Below, one piece after another: positions 1 to 10,868 of a stretch of DNA of 64,000 bases. The notes under the pieces were generated by a model. That model made no database searches, was not told the DNA's origin, and saw only the letters and a list, made by a program, of their open reading frames with translations. This DNA comes from Epinephelus fuscoguttatus (Eukaryota > Chordata > Actinopteri > Perciformes > Serranidae). Numbering within the stretch: the first letter of the stretch is position 1; each line of letters starts with the position of its first letter. The DNA lies in the NCBI RefSeq assembly GCF_011397635.1, contig NC_064753.1:25196322-25260321 (forward strand), written 5' to 3'. The position numbers and the translations under genes are program-made.

Positions 1-658
1 ACTTCTCTGTTTGCCACTGCTTTTTATCAAATCAAATATTTATTCATCTCCTACACTGTAATTTTTATTATTCAAGTTATTTTAGTGATTTTAACTGCAC
101 TGTAACTTTTATTCTTGTATGCTATGCCTGCCTTAGCATATTTTAACCTTTTGTTTTCTATTCTTTAGACCTTTACTGAATTGCTTTTAAATGTCCTTTT
201 ATAGTTTTACTTTATTTTTTATTTTTATGCACCGTCTAGATGCTTTTGATGTTTTATGAAGAGCACAATAAACTCCTTCTTCCAGTTGATTTTTCTGTTA
301 TAATAGAAATATTTTTATGTCATATTTCTCATGTGTTACGTTACCCATATACACTCGATTAACGTAGGATCTAAAAATAAAATAAAAACATTTTGGTCCA
401 AGGCAGTCGCCCTATAAATATTTAGATTGTGTTTGGGGCAGTGGAACACAGGTCCAGATAGCCTAATCGTCACGAAAATCAGATTCACCCTGGCTTCTTT
501 AATATGACATGATTTATTTTAATATATTGATAAAAGATTGATTAGTTAACGTCATAGGGTATTTAAGGTTTAAAACCATGGACTGTATGATATAAACCCG
601 TTTTATTCCCAAGACATTAGAGGGTGAGTCTATATTTAGGGAATCGTTTGCTTGTTTC
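1..658. other. AT-rich flank, possible 3' end of an upstream gene or repeat
   Basis: There is no coding potential. An AATAAA at 267-272 follows a T-rich tract and could be the poly(A) signal of an upstream + strand transcript, or a retroelement tail. The rest is AT-rich sequence leading into the zinc-finger promoter. Confidence 0.3.
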
Positions 659-666
659 TCTCGCGA
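659..666 (+). promoter_or_regulatory. TCTCGCGA promoter-type motif upstream of the zinc-finger gene
   Basis: TCTCGCGA lies 80 bases before the zinc-finger ATG, in the most CpG-containing part of the upstream region. It is half of the TCTCGCGAGA element found near many vertebrate housekeeping promoters. Use as a promoter element is inferred from position only. Confidence 0.4.
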
Positions 667-745
667 TATCTGGCAACTCCGTGAGCAGCCAGTCTCGTGT
701 CAGCCCGTCAGGAACAGAGCGGAGATCTCCCTGTCAGCCGCGGAA

Positions 746-3700
746 ATGTTCAAAACAGAGAAACTAAAAGCTTTGGTGAATGAGCGACTGAAAGCCGCCG
801 CCGAGGAAATATTCAGCCTCTTTGAAACAACTCTTAAAGACTACGAGGAGATAGTTTTACGGTCACAGCAGGAGGTGGACCAGCAGCGGAGGAGGCTGAC
901 CGGGTGGAGAGGTGAGGTAACGGTTAACGGCAGGTTAACTCCAGTCTGTAGACAGCGGTGACACTGAGGCTCTTTACTCCTGGTTTAATCACACTGACGT
1001 TTATTAAGATGTGCTGAAACCTTCAGTCAGCTGGACCACTCCCTAAATAGATAGGAGACAGCGAGTAGCGCCATTTTGCGTCCCTGAAGGGAGGAGGGGG
1101 ACGCAAAATGGCTGTTCCTGGCAAAATGCACACTGGTGGGAATATAGGCAACAGGGTGTGGATCCCATTTTCTACCTCACCTCCACCTCTACTGTGTCAA
1201 ACAGGTTGAGAGGGAAAAAGATGGAGTTTAAAGGGCAGGCTAAAGCCAATGGGAATGGTTTATTTGATACTTAATTATAAAAAATAAAAGAAAATATCTT
1301 TCATTATGAAGAGGTCCTGTCCTAAATCTACAATATGCCTCAAAATAAGTATTAATACATGCCCAAAATATGATTAATTTAGTACTCAATATTTTGGGCT
1401 TTATGCTTTCCTGTTCATTTATAATTAATGGTGGCTAAGTAAGTCATATTAATGTTGCTGAACTGAACTGAAAAAAATGTCATCTGAATAAAAGAGAAAT
1501 TTATTTATTGATTTATTCATTCACTTACACATTTTGGTCTGTTTTACAGTTATTATTATTATTAACATATTAAGTTATTATTCTGCTTTGTGCTCTTATA
1601 TTTAATTAACTTCTTATTATTCACTTCGAGTTTTTATTTATCGATTTATCTTTTTTATATTTTAACCTTTCTGTTGTTCGGTGTTATCCTGCCTATAGTT
1701 TAGTTTATTTACTTTACTTTATTAATCCCCCTGAGGGGAAATTCAATGTTTTCACTCTTACTTGTCATTAACACACAGGCCCGAAAGACACACACATGCA
1801 CAAACAGGACCTATACATGCACAAAGTAGAGAGATGTCAGAGTGAGGGGGCTGCCCTTGGTGAGGCGCCCCGAGCGGTTGGGGGGTTCGGTGCCTTGCTC
1901 GAGGGCACCTCGGCATTGCCCAGGAGGTGAACTGGCACCTCTCCAGCCATCAGTGCGGAGAGGTGCCAGTTCACCTCCTGGCCTGACCCTCTGGTTCCCA
2001 ACCCAAGTCCCTATGGACTGAGCCACTGCCACCCTATAGTGTTTCCTCTATTCCTCAGTGCCTGTTCTTAATGAGTACTCTTATTTTAGTGCGTGTGTGT
2101 GTTTAATTGTGTGAAACACTTAGTGTTGCAGTGTTGTTTGTATAAAAGTGCTCAAATAAAATCAGACCGAGTGATCAACTGATTGAAATGCATTTGGAGC
2201 CACAGTATGTGACACTTTTTCCCCACTCTCAAGTTTAGTGCCAGTAGTCAGCACCTAATTACAACCCTTGGTGTGTGTTACTTCTCTATTAGGCATGTTT
2301 GTTTACAGATTTAGTTAATAATATTATGACCCAGGCCACAATGGATTTAAACCCCCACCACGTTGACAAATCTTTACAATATGAAGAAGGCAGCAACTAA
2401 TATGGTGGTGTATAATTTGGTTAAACATGTGACTATAATCAGTATGATTGCGTGTGTCTGTGATGCCTTATGAGTTCAAGGCAAAGAGACAAATTAACAC
2501 AAAACCTAACATACCTGTAGCCACGAGCATAGGTGTAGATTCTGGAGAGGACTGAGGGGACACGCCCCCTCAATATTTAGACCATGTGCTTTTGCTCAAT
2601 AAAAACATGAAAGTGGCAGAGGACTTTTACACCATTTACACATTTATACCATAAATTGAAGTAGAAAAGGCACAATTTTTTGCATAAAAATTCACCAAGA
2701 AATTAAGCATTTGACACTCAAAATTTCCTTGTGGAGGACTTTCATATGTGTCCCCCCAGCGTTGACATAAAACCTACACCCTTGGCCATGAGCAAACACA
2801 GAGGCACTTGCACCACCTTTATCTAGTCTTTCTAATGGCATTAAAAACACGATGAACCATGACCCCAAAACTTACACCTATTAAAACATGAATTGTTCAT
2901 AACGTAATACCAAACGAGTGCAGCAAAGCAAACTTATTAACTCTATACAAATTTTAAATCATTGCACTTGTGAGTTGATCTAGACCTATGTTTTTATATG
3001 CTTTTGTTTGAAAAGACATCATCACAAAGCAGACCCTTTAATTTCACAAACTTTTACTGTTGCTGTTACCTTCTTTTCATCAGCAGACCACACATAGTAA
3101 CAAAACAATGCAAAATTGTAAGATATTTATAATCTTGGACACATTTTGATGTTCTGCCTGTCTTGTCTAGCACTCTGCTTAATATTTACAAATCAAAATA
3201 TTTCATAAAACTACAACTAAATTTTCTTTTTTCCCATGTGATGTTGTCCAGGCCCCCTGCAGCTCTCTGTCCAGGAAGAGGACACTCCCTCTGAGCAGGA
3301 TCCCTGTGAGAAGAAGACTGACCTGTGTGAGGATGACCAGGAGCCTCCACAGATTAAAGAAGAGCAGGAGGAGGCACTGTGGACCGCTCAGACAGGTGAA
3401 AAGCAGCAGGAGGGAGCTGATACCAAAGACTCTATGTTCAGTATAATTTACGTGCAAAGGAATGAAGAAGAAGGCAGACAGCTCCCACATCTAAACCAGA
3501 AGGTTGAGGATAGGGGAGACAGTCTGCCCAGCAGCTCATGTGAACAGTTGAAATCTGAACCTGTTAAAGGAGACTGTGGTGCATCAGAGCCAAACAGTGA
3601 CTGTCAGATGAGCGAAGTAAGTGACGATGAATTGAGAGACAGGATAACACCACAGCAAGCTGGTGAGACAGCAGACAGACCGTACACCTGCAGCATCTGC

Positions 3701-4189
3701 AACAAGAATTTCAGGATTAAATCCATTCTGACTCGCCACATGAAGACACACACGGGAGAGAAACCCTACAGCTGCAGTGTCTGTGGTAAAAGCTTCATCC
3801 AGCGCTCCTATTTGCAGACTCACATGAACTCTCACTCCGGACAGAAGCCGCACACGTGTAGCTTCTGTGGCAGAGGGTTCACACAAGTCGGAAACATGAA
3901 TGCCCACATACGAATCCACACGGGAGAGAAACCTCACAGCTGCACTGACTGTGGTAAAAGTTTCAGAGAGAAGGCCGATCTCGTCAAGCACACCATAATT
4001 CACACTGGTGAGAAACCTTACATTTGCACTGTATGTAATATGAAATTTAGTGCTCAGTCTAATTTAACGCGCCACATGAAGACTCATTCAGGGGAAAGGC
4101 CATATAGTTGCACTGCCTGTGGGAAAAGATTTATTCGGCGCTCACATTTAATTATTCATATGAAGACGCACACAGGAGAGAATCCCTAG
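746..4189 (+). CDS. C2H2 zinc-finger protein, six fingers, two coding exons (746-911, 3252-4189)
   Basis: Probable nuclear DNA-binding transcriptional regulator of 367 aa. Exon 1 starts at the ATG at 746 and ends at a GT donor after 911. Exon 2 starts after the AG at 3250-3251, and the one-plus-two base phase joins cleanly. The first 55 residues form a charged helix (KALVNERLKAAAEEIFSLFE) common at the start of teleost zinc-finger proteins; there is no KRAB domain. An acidic stretch follows (EPPQIKEEQEEALW). Six tandem C2H2 fingers with TGEKP-type linkers occupy residues 200-365. The helix contact residues at -1,2,3,6 read ISIR, QSYT, QGNA, EADK, ASNR and RSHI. The protein ends four residues after the last histidine (TGENP). 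All zinc ligands are present, so it looks functional. The family expands rapidly in fish, so I give no symbol; the target is unknown. Confidence 0.85.
1705..2036 (-). repeat. tRNA-derived SINE with L2-like tail, in the zinc-finger gene intron
   Basis: Read on the - strand, it begins with a tRNA-like head (GTGGCAGTGGCTCAGTCCAT, resembling box A). It continues with the body shared by many percomorph SINE copies (GGTGCCCTCGAGCAAGGCAC). It ends in a LINE-like tail containing GAATTTCCCCTCAG and TTAATAAAGT. The body and tail recur in opposite orientation at 32962-33105. This copy carries a perfect 25-bp inverted repeat (1920-1944 against 1957-1981) where a box B-like segment would be expected. Confidence 0.7.
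1920..1981. repeat. Perfect 25-bp inverted repeat (hairpin) inside the SINE
   Basis: Arms 1920-1944 and 1957-1981 are exact reverse complements separated by a 12-base loop. The right arm is the normal SINE body, so the left arm appears to be an inverted copy of it. Confidence 0.9.
2525..2790. repeat. Possible degraded interspersed repeat
   Basis: The block begins with a GAGCATAGGTGTAGATTCTG-like end and finishes with ACCTACACCCTTGGCCATGA, giving short imperfect inverted ends. It carries internal GGGGACACG and TGTCCCCCC words. I recall similar sequence from fish repeats but cannot name the family. Confidence 0.3.
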
Positions 4190-4242
4190 AATGGAGAAAT
4201 TATATTTGCTCTATGGTGTTTACTTGATAATTTCCTAGTTAG

Positions 4243-4261
4243 AATAAACTCATAAAATAAA
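4243..4261 (+). terminator. Two overlapping poly(A) signals of the zinc-finger gene
   Basis: AATAAA occurs at 4243-4248 and again at 4256-4261, some 55-70 bases after the stop codon. The 3' UTR would be very short, as is common for this gene type. Confidence 0.6.
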
Positions 4262-4327
4262 AACTTTGTACAAACCATTTTCTATGTGTGTTGCTAGTTT
4301 TGTACTGAAGAATGAAGGACTTGGCAA

Positions 4328-4769
4328 AAGGGATGAGACTTGAGAACCAGTTTCAAATTGTCCTATTCACTGATATTCGCCTCCGAGCTTATCAGTGCCT
4401 CTTATCAATGCTGGCATGATTTTATGATAGTTGCGCATCGCAAAACAATATTGTCAAACTGATGCTTCTATGCTGCTGGAAACTTGTAATAAAAAGGAAG
4501 CTACTGGCTTCCTTTTTGTGAAGAAAGATGACAACAGTGCTGCGTGTAATGTCTGTAAAATTATCATTTTTGATCATCCTGTAATCCCGGTTCCAAATTA
4601 AACAATAGAGCTTCTGCACACCTCAGACACATGCATGCCTTCTTTTATTGTACTCTGCTTCCACACTGTATGGCCAGGAATCGATAAGGGAATCTAAAAA
4701 GAAACAGACTGATAAGCAGAATCAATAACGGCATTGATATCAGTGAAATCTCATCAGTTCCCGTCCCTG
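4328..4769 (+). mobile_element. hAT-like non-autonomous element with a BED-finger remnant
   Basis: The ends read AAGGGATGAGAC and GTTCCCGTCCCTG, imperfect inverted repeats of the 'GGGATGGGAAC' type. Imperfect 8-bp flanks (CTTGGCAA and CTCAGCAA, 6 of 8) fit hAT target duplication. The interior encodes a fragment with an SAACNVCK motif, like the first half of a BED zinc finger from a hAT transposase. It is clearly related to the element at 53341-53975. The transposase is mostly deleted. Confidence 0.55.
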
Positions 4770-4957
4770 CTCAGCAAACTGAGACTGCATGTTTCTCCAA
4801 GTGACAATCATTTGTGTTGGCTGCAGTCATCAAATTTAATCTTTGTTGTTAATTTCTTGTCAACAAGGCACTCCAAGTAAAGCAAGGCAGTTTTACCCTC
4901 TTCGAAATCATCATCAGTTTGTCAGCAATATTCGTGGATGATCCATTTTCTTAGTTA

Positions 4958-5200
4958 ACTCCACCAAGGAGGTTATGTTTTCAGTTCAGTTTGTTTATTT
5001 GTTGGTTTATTTGTCTGTTTGTCAGCAGGATTACAGAAAAACTAGGTGGACAGGTGGGCCAGAGAAGAACCCGTTAAATTTCAGAGCACTTCGAATCACG
5101 GAGCGGACACACGAGCCATCTTTCACTTTCGTTAACATTGTAGATCGCGAATTTGGCCTTGGTAAAGATCTGCACCTTCCAAGTGCCCTTCTAGTCACTA
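4958..5200 (+). repeat. Old interspersed repeat fragment (CCACCAAGGAGGTTATG family)
   Basis: It starts with CCACCAAGGAGGTTATGTTT, continues through GTCAGCAGGATTACAGAAAA and ends near CCAAGTGCCCTTCTAGT. These words recur in a repeat I remember from many fish and invertebrate genomes. The reading frame across it is not a gene. Confidence 0.4.
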
Positions 5201-5215
5201 AATCCCAATAGAGAG

Positions 5216-6027
5216 AAAAGCTAACTATCTCTCAATACTTTCCAACTTCCCCCCCCTTTGACTCACCCCTGAGCCAATATATACCTGCTAAAGATATTAA
5301 TCTTTAAGATCCAGTCACAAGCATGTGGTTTCATTTTTTAAAAGGCTCAAATTCCTAAAACAGCATTGTATTGTTGTTGTTTTTTGGAAATGTCACTCTA
5401 AAAATCATTGAAACATACTGTATTTGTTGGGGACTAATGCCCATGTTCATGAGTGAGACGTGTGGCTTACTGATGCATTTTGAATAGTTTTTGGACGACA
5501 GTGGAGTTGGACAACACAGATAAATACAGGCTAACAATACTTGTCACCAGGATCAATGAAAAATTAGTGTGGTTTCACAGCACAGTTTTCACTTTACTTT
5601 AACGGCCACACGACTGAAGGCAGTGGAATTTGCACAGACTAAACATACTTGACAATAACTGATACTCACAATGGTAACAGACAATAAAGTGTTGCATCTA
5701 TCTTTTTTTTTTTTTTAAATTACGCCTTGTTTAATGTTCATGTTTTTCGTATGTTGATTTCAAAAGCAGATTTTATTTAAATCAGTCAAGGTTAAATTAA
5801 ACACAGTGCTACTGAAAAATTGTCTTTTTGTCTGTCTCCAGAGTCAGAACACTGATTATCACAGTTTCCCCCAGGTGAACATCCTGATTAAACACAGATC
5901 AATTTTAGAACCAAGATTTTACTGTAATAAGGAACTTTTTTTTTTAAAGATATCAAATTCAGCAAACGTTGACCAGTAAACACCTAAAAACTAACAAAAA
6001 ACAGAACGTCTGCTTTTGAGAATGACA
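5216..6027. other. Intergenic, no gene seen
   Basis: AT-rich intergenic sequence with homopolymer T and A tracts near 5702 and 5938. I see no gene or RNA signature. Confidence 0.5.
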
Positions 6028-6637
6028 TTTAAAGGGACAGTTCCCCCCAAAATCAAAAATACACATTTTCCCTCTCCCCTGTAGTGCTATTTATCAAACT
6101 AGATTGTTTTGTTGTGAGTTGCTGAGTGTTGGAGATGATGATAATTGTCTTCTCGAGTTGTTCTCTCAAATAAAATGAACTAGATGGCACTCAGCTTGTG
6201 GTGCTCACAGTGCTAAAAAAATACATTTTAAAAAACTCAACAGCAATGTCTCTTTCCAGAAATCATGACCTGGTTACTCAAGATAATCCACAGACCTTGT
6301 TGTGAGCTGTTTCATGTAGGAACTATTTTCTTTCTATCAAAATACATTCGCCAACTGTATCACTGCGGAGATGGAAGTGTGCATCTGCTCACGGATGAGA
6401 GGCCTGTGGTTATGACAGGCTTTGATGTAAACATTAATGGCGTCTTCCTCACCTGCGTTGTTACATTAACTAGCTCAGTGGTGCTAGTTCCATTATACTC
6501 AAGAGAAGGCAGACAACTCTGCGGCCGATATCTCTAACATTCGGCAACTCACATCAAAACAATCTAGAGTGATAAACGGCACTACAGGTAAGAGGAAAAA
6601 TATATATTATGATTTTGGGTTGAACTGACCCTTTAAA
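6028..6637. mobile_element. MITE with about 95-bp terminal inverted repeats and TTAA flanks
   Basis: The left end (TTTAAAGGGACAGTTC) and the right end (GAACTGACCCTTTAAA) are inverted repeats. The similarity runs about 95 bases inward, sharing CTAGATTGTTTTG and CCTGTAGTG on opposite strands. TTAA occurs at both junctions. The interior has no transposase; a 90-codon open frame at 6265-6537 is chance. This is a common percomorph-type non-autonomous DNA transposon. Confidence 0.7.
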
Positions 6638-7959
6638 ATCCAAAGCTGAATTGAATTTTATCTTTTCCCTTTTTCCCTGTTCTTGTACTTTAAATGTAAG
6701 GCAAGGTAACAAAGGTTTTTTTGTGTCGGTCATAAGCAAAGGAACTAAGTGAATTCTTTAAATTGCTGCTGCTTTAAAATAAAAGATAATTATAATTAAT
6801 AAAAAAAAATACAGTACCAACGAAAATCATTTGGTTACCTAAAATCCATTGTATCAACTGTGGCTGTTGTTTTAAGGTGGAGCCAACTTTATAACATCAG
6901 CTGTTCAGCTGTCCACTTTAAAGATTAATAGTACTATAGAAATTCCAGCCAGGTGTCTGAAACCTGAACAGAAAAACACCAACACACCAACAGCAGCTGA
7001 GATAATATTTTTTATTTTCCTTTTATTTTTATTGATTTATTTTTTCACATTGAAAGGCAAAGACTGTGCTGTACCCAACACCCTGCCTGAGGACACAGGT
7101 CAGTGAACACTGCACATTAAAACAGCACAACACAATTGTGTATGGCATGATGATGCAGTGACTGTCTAATGCTTATCATGCTGTAGTAGCATTACTTCTC
7201 TGCTGTAAGTTACGTTCATACTCACTCCACCTGGGTCAAGGGCTATATAAAACAGCAACATACAGTGCTGTATTTCATTCAAGGCAGTTTTTAAAAGATT
7301 AAAGAAAGAATGTTCAAAGAAGGGAGTGCTTCTTAAAAGCAACAACATTTTGAGGCTCATTCCACACCTGGGCGCATGAGAAGAGAAAGCAGCTTTATCA
7401 AGCTCTGTGTGCACCCTGTGGACATTTTAAAGAATCTGATATGAAGGAGTGCAATAGTTGCTGGTATATAACGACAAACGGCTGGATTTATAAGTAAAAA
7501 CCGTGCCTTTTTCTCCTCTGATACAGAGAGGACCATCCTAAAGAATCTCCTTCTGCTCTTCACAAAGGGGTGTGATCCCATCGGAATATTGAACATTTTC
7601 CATCCATCTTTTGAGCAGGTTTTATTGGGATTTTCAATTATAAAAGATATTACAGTCTTACCAGGAAATATGGTCAAGCATCAAATGAAAATGCAATAAA
7701 TAAATAAATAAATAAATATGAACAGATATTGCAGTGGTGAACAGTAATCATGAAGTACACATGGGCTACTACACTTTATGATCTTAATTTAGTTGCTCCA
7801 CATGCACTCCAGTCTTTGGGTTTATTAAACATCGTCACCCTTGTTTCAAGTAGTCAGTGGAGCTCCCCCAGATAATGTCAAACACTGCCAGCTGTGCTTC
7901 ATAATGATGTACCAGAACAAGACATACTGTGCATCTTTGATGGGATGGAATAGGAAACA
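6638..7959. other. Intergenic, no gene seen
   Basis: AT-rich intergenic sequence with a short (TAAA)n tract at 7697-7718. The open frames on the - strand at 7166-7677 match no family I know and carry no splice or start context that persuades me. Confidence 0.45.
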
Positions 7960-8329
7960 TATGGCAAGCCGTTTTAACATTTAATCGCTAGACTGGATAT
8001 TCATTACTGATATCTGCAACATAATTTTGCCTAGTCAAAACTCTTATTCAAGATATCTGTAATTAGATTTTGCGTAGTCAAAACTCTAATTACAGATATC
8101 TGTAATTCAGTTTTGACTAGTAAGATTCAAACTATTTTTGCCATTCATGTGTATGGGGTTTGTCATTATAGATATCTCCAATGTGGTTGCGGATATCTGC
8201 AATTGTTATTGCGGATATCTGCAACTGAATTGTGGATATCTGTAATTCCAGTTTGAGATATCTACAATTTAATTTTGACTAGTCATAATTCAAGTTCAAG
8301 ATATCTTTAATTATCATCAATTGAAGATA

Positions 8330-9595
8330 CACTGCCTGGCCAAAAAAAAGTCGCCACCTGGATTTAACTAAGCAAATAGGTACGAGCCTCCTATTGGATA
8401 ATTACTGCATGGGCGATTATCTTTCAGCTGGCAACAAGTTATTTAACCCCAACTGGTGCAATGAGTTGCTTCTCATTTCCTAAACAACCATGTCGAAAGA
8501 CACATCCCGTGGTCGTGGAAAAGATGTTAGTCTGTTTGAGAAGGGTCAAATAATTGGCATGCATCAAGCAGAGAAAACATCTAAGGAGATTGCAGAAACT
8601 ACTAAAATTGGGTTAAGAACTGTCCAACGCATTATTAAAAACTGGAAGTATAGTGGGGACCCATCGTCTTCGAGGAAGAAATGTGGCCGGAAAAAAATCC
8701 TCAACGATCGTGATCGGCGATCACTTAAACGTTTGGTGAGATCAAATCGAAGAAAAACAACAGTAGAACTCAGGGCTATGTTTAATAGTGAAAGTAAGAG
8801 CATTTCCACACGCACAATGCGAAGGGAACTCAAGGGATTGGGACTGAACAGCTGTGTAGCCTTAAGAAAACCACTAATCAGTGAGGCTAACCAGAAAAAA
8901 ACGGCTTCAATTTGCTAGGGAGCATAAAGATTGGACTCTGGAGCAATGGAAGAAGGTCATGTGGTCTGATGAGTCCAGATTTACCCTGTTCCAGAGTGAT
9001 GGGCGCATCAGGGTAAGAAGAGAGGCAGATGAAGTGATGCACCCATCATGCCTAGTGCCTACTGTACAAGCCTGTGGGGGCAGTGTTATGATCTGGGGTT
9101 GCTGCAGTTGGTCAGGTCTAGGTTCAGCAACAGTATGTGCTCAAAGAATGAGGTCAGCTGACTACCTGAATATACTGAATGACCAGGTTATTCCATCAAT
9201 GGATTTTTTCTTCCCTGATGGCACGGGCATATTCCAAGATGACAATGCCAGGATTCATCGGGCTCAAATTGTGAAAGACTGGTTCAGGGAGCATGAGACA
9301 TCATTTTCACACATGGATTGGCCACCACAGAGTCCAGACCTTAACCCCATTGAGAATCTTTGGGATGTGCTGGAGAAGGCTTTGCGCAGCGGCCAGACTC
9401 TACCATCATCAATGCAAGATCTTGGTGAAAAATTAATGCAACACTGGATGGAAATAAATCTTGTGACATTGCAGAAGCTTATCGAAACAATGCCACAGCG
9501 AATGCGTGTCGTAATCAAAGCTAAAGGCGGTCCAACGAAATATTAGAGTGTATGACCTTTTTTTTGGTGGTGACTTTTTTTTTGGCCAGGCAGTG
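8330..9595 (+). mobile_element. Tc1-family transposon, 1266 bp, nearly intact
   Basis: The terminal inverted repeats CACTGCCTGGCCAAAAAAAA (left) and their complement (right, ending at 9595) are flanked by TA duplications at 8328-8329 and 9596-9597. The two ends are still almost identical and the transposase has a single evident break, so the insertion is fairly young. It sits inside a palindromic element, close to that element's axis. Confidence 0.92.
8490..9546 (+). pseudogene. Tc1 transposase, one frameshift
   Basis: Cut-and-paste DDE transposase of about 350 codons. The first frame (8490-8918) carries the paired helix-turn-helix DNA-binding region (for example SKEIAETTKIGLRTVQRIIK). The second frame (from within 8881 to 9546) carries the DDE catalytic core: D in MWSDESRF, D in [10 protein letters not shown] and E in [11 protein letters not shown]. 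The frames part at a run of seven A at 8895-8901, where six would keep the frame, so one base has been gained. I see no other stop. The break could be real or a homopolymer error in the assembly. As it stands the protein would end soon after the DNA-binding part. Confidence 0.9.
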
Positions 9596-9688
9596 TATCT
9601 ACATGGTCCTTTCTAGATATCTTGAATTGAGTTTCAGATAGTCCGAATGACGTTGTAGATATCTTGAATTCGAATTATGACTAGTCAA

Positions 9689-9814
9689 AATGACGTTGTA
9701 GATATCTGCATCTGAATTATGACTAGTCAAAATGACGTTGTAGATATCTGCAACTGAATTATGACTAGTCAAAATGACGTTGTAGATATCTGCATCTGAA
9801 TTATGACTAGTCAA
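9689..9814 (+). repeat. 42-bp tandem repeat, three units
   Basis: Units start at 9689, 9731 and 9773 and differ by one or two bases. Each holds one GATATC and one ACTAGT palindrome. A diverged fourth unit begins at 9815. Confidence 0.85.
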
Positions 9815-10197
9815 AATGACATTGTAGATATCTCAAACTGGAATTATAGATAGTCATAATGTAATTGTAGATATCTATAATGACAAACCCCATACACATG
9901 AATGGCAAAAATAGTTTGAATCTTACTAGTCAAAACTGAATTACAGATATCTGTAACTGTAGTTTTGACTAGTCAGAATGACGTTATAGATATCTGTAAC
10001 TGTAGTTTTGACTAGTCAGAATGATGTCATAGATATCTGTAATTCAGTTTTGACTAGTCAAAATGATGTTACAGATATCTTGAAATTCATACTAGTCACA
10101 ATGACATTACTACTAGTCAAAATGACGTTATAGATATCTATAATGATAATTCTGGATAGTCAGCCTTAGTGATTAAATGTTAAAACGGCTTGCCATA

Positions 10198-10740
10198 GAA
10201 ACACATACGGGGCAGTAGAGGAAACATCCATTTGTTATGGTCGAAAGCATTTTGGGAAATTGGTGGTGATTGTGTTTTATTGGCCCAGGTCAGAATTTTC
10301 ACTAACTGGTACCACCCAAGGTGGCAAATTCTAGTTTCTAGTATTATGGGGTTTTTTTAATCTCTAGATTATATTTCAACAAAATAACCCTTCCCAGACA
10401 TCAACCTTCAATGGCACCAACAGTTCAACCAAAGAATGAACAAACCAAGGCGTGTTTCAAGTCTCAGTTTGAGTGCTGATATGCATCATGGTTTTCATGG
10501 GCAAACACATTTGTATGTGCAGAAAACTGAATGAAAATATGCTTCATAACCCAATTTTACAGACTGTCTGGATTCAATATAGGTCATTGTGAGGTACGGG
10601 TACCCCCTAATTGCACATATATATACAGAACAGGTCATAGCCGATGGTTATATGTGGAAGAACATCCTAAAAACTAATGTTTAGACATAAATTATATGAT
10701 AATGTCATGTTCAGGAGCAGAGATGTGCACTTCTTCACCT
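10198..10740. other. Intergenic, no gene seen
   Basis: Sequence between the fold-back element and the presumed DNA2 promoter. Nothing recognisable. Confidence 0.45.
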
Positions 10741-10828
10741 CTGCTATGATGTGTGGCCATGGACAGTGTCGCTTTCAGCCCCCAAGTTGCGCGCTTCCAA
10801 AAGGAAAGAAGAAAGGCGGAACTGCATG

Positions 10829-10868
10829 TGACGTCATTTCCGTTGCGCGAAGCTGAAACTTTGGCGCC
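10829..10868 (+). promoter_or_regulatory. Candidate DNA2 promoter elements: CRE and E2F-type site
   Basis: TGACGTCA, a perfect cAMP-response/ATF palindrome, is at 10829-10836. TTTGGCGCC, an E2F-type match, is at 10860-10868. The surrounding 10780-10930 stretch has more CpG than its flanks. Placement about 350 bases before the DNA2 ATG fits a promoter of an S-phase gene, but the transcription start is not known. Confidence 0.45.

Larger units (their letters stand above)
7962..10195. mobile_element. Fold-back (long palindromic) DNA element, split by a Tc1 insertion
   Basis: The ends are exact inverted repeats (TGGCAAGCCGTTTTAACATT inward from 7962, matched from 10195) flanked by TA on both sides, as for Tc1/mariner-type insertion. 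A further block of about 80 bp, containing CCATTCATGTGTATGGGGTT near 8145, returns inverted near 9890. Both arms are built from repeated GATATCT and ACTAGTCA words. At 9689-9814 three nearly identical 42-bp units lie in tandem. There is no transposase of its own; 8330-9595 is a later Tc1 insertion. Confidence 0.75.

Noticed and set aside
6265-6537. 90-codon open frame on the + strand
   Set aside because: It lies wholly inside a MITE, has no family resemblance, and its composition follows the repeat.
9264-9518. Antisense open frame inside the Tc1 transposase
   Set aside because: Shadow of the transposase coding sequence.
9689-9830. Regular repeats reminiscent of a CRISPR array
   Set aside because: The 42-bp units are directly adjacent without unique spacers, in a eukaryotic transposon.
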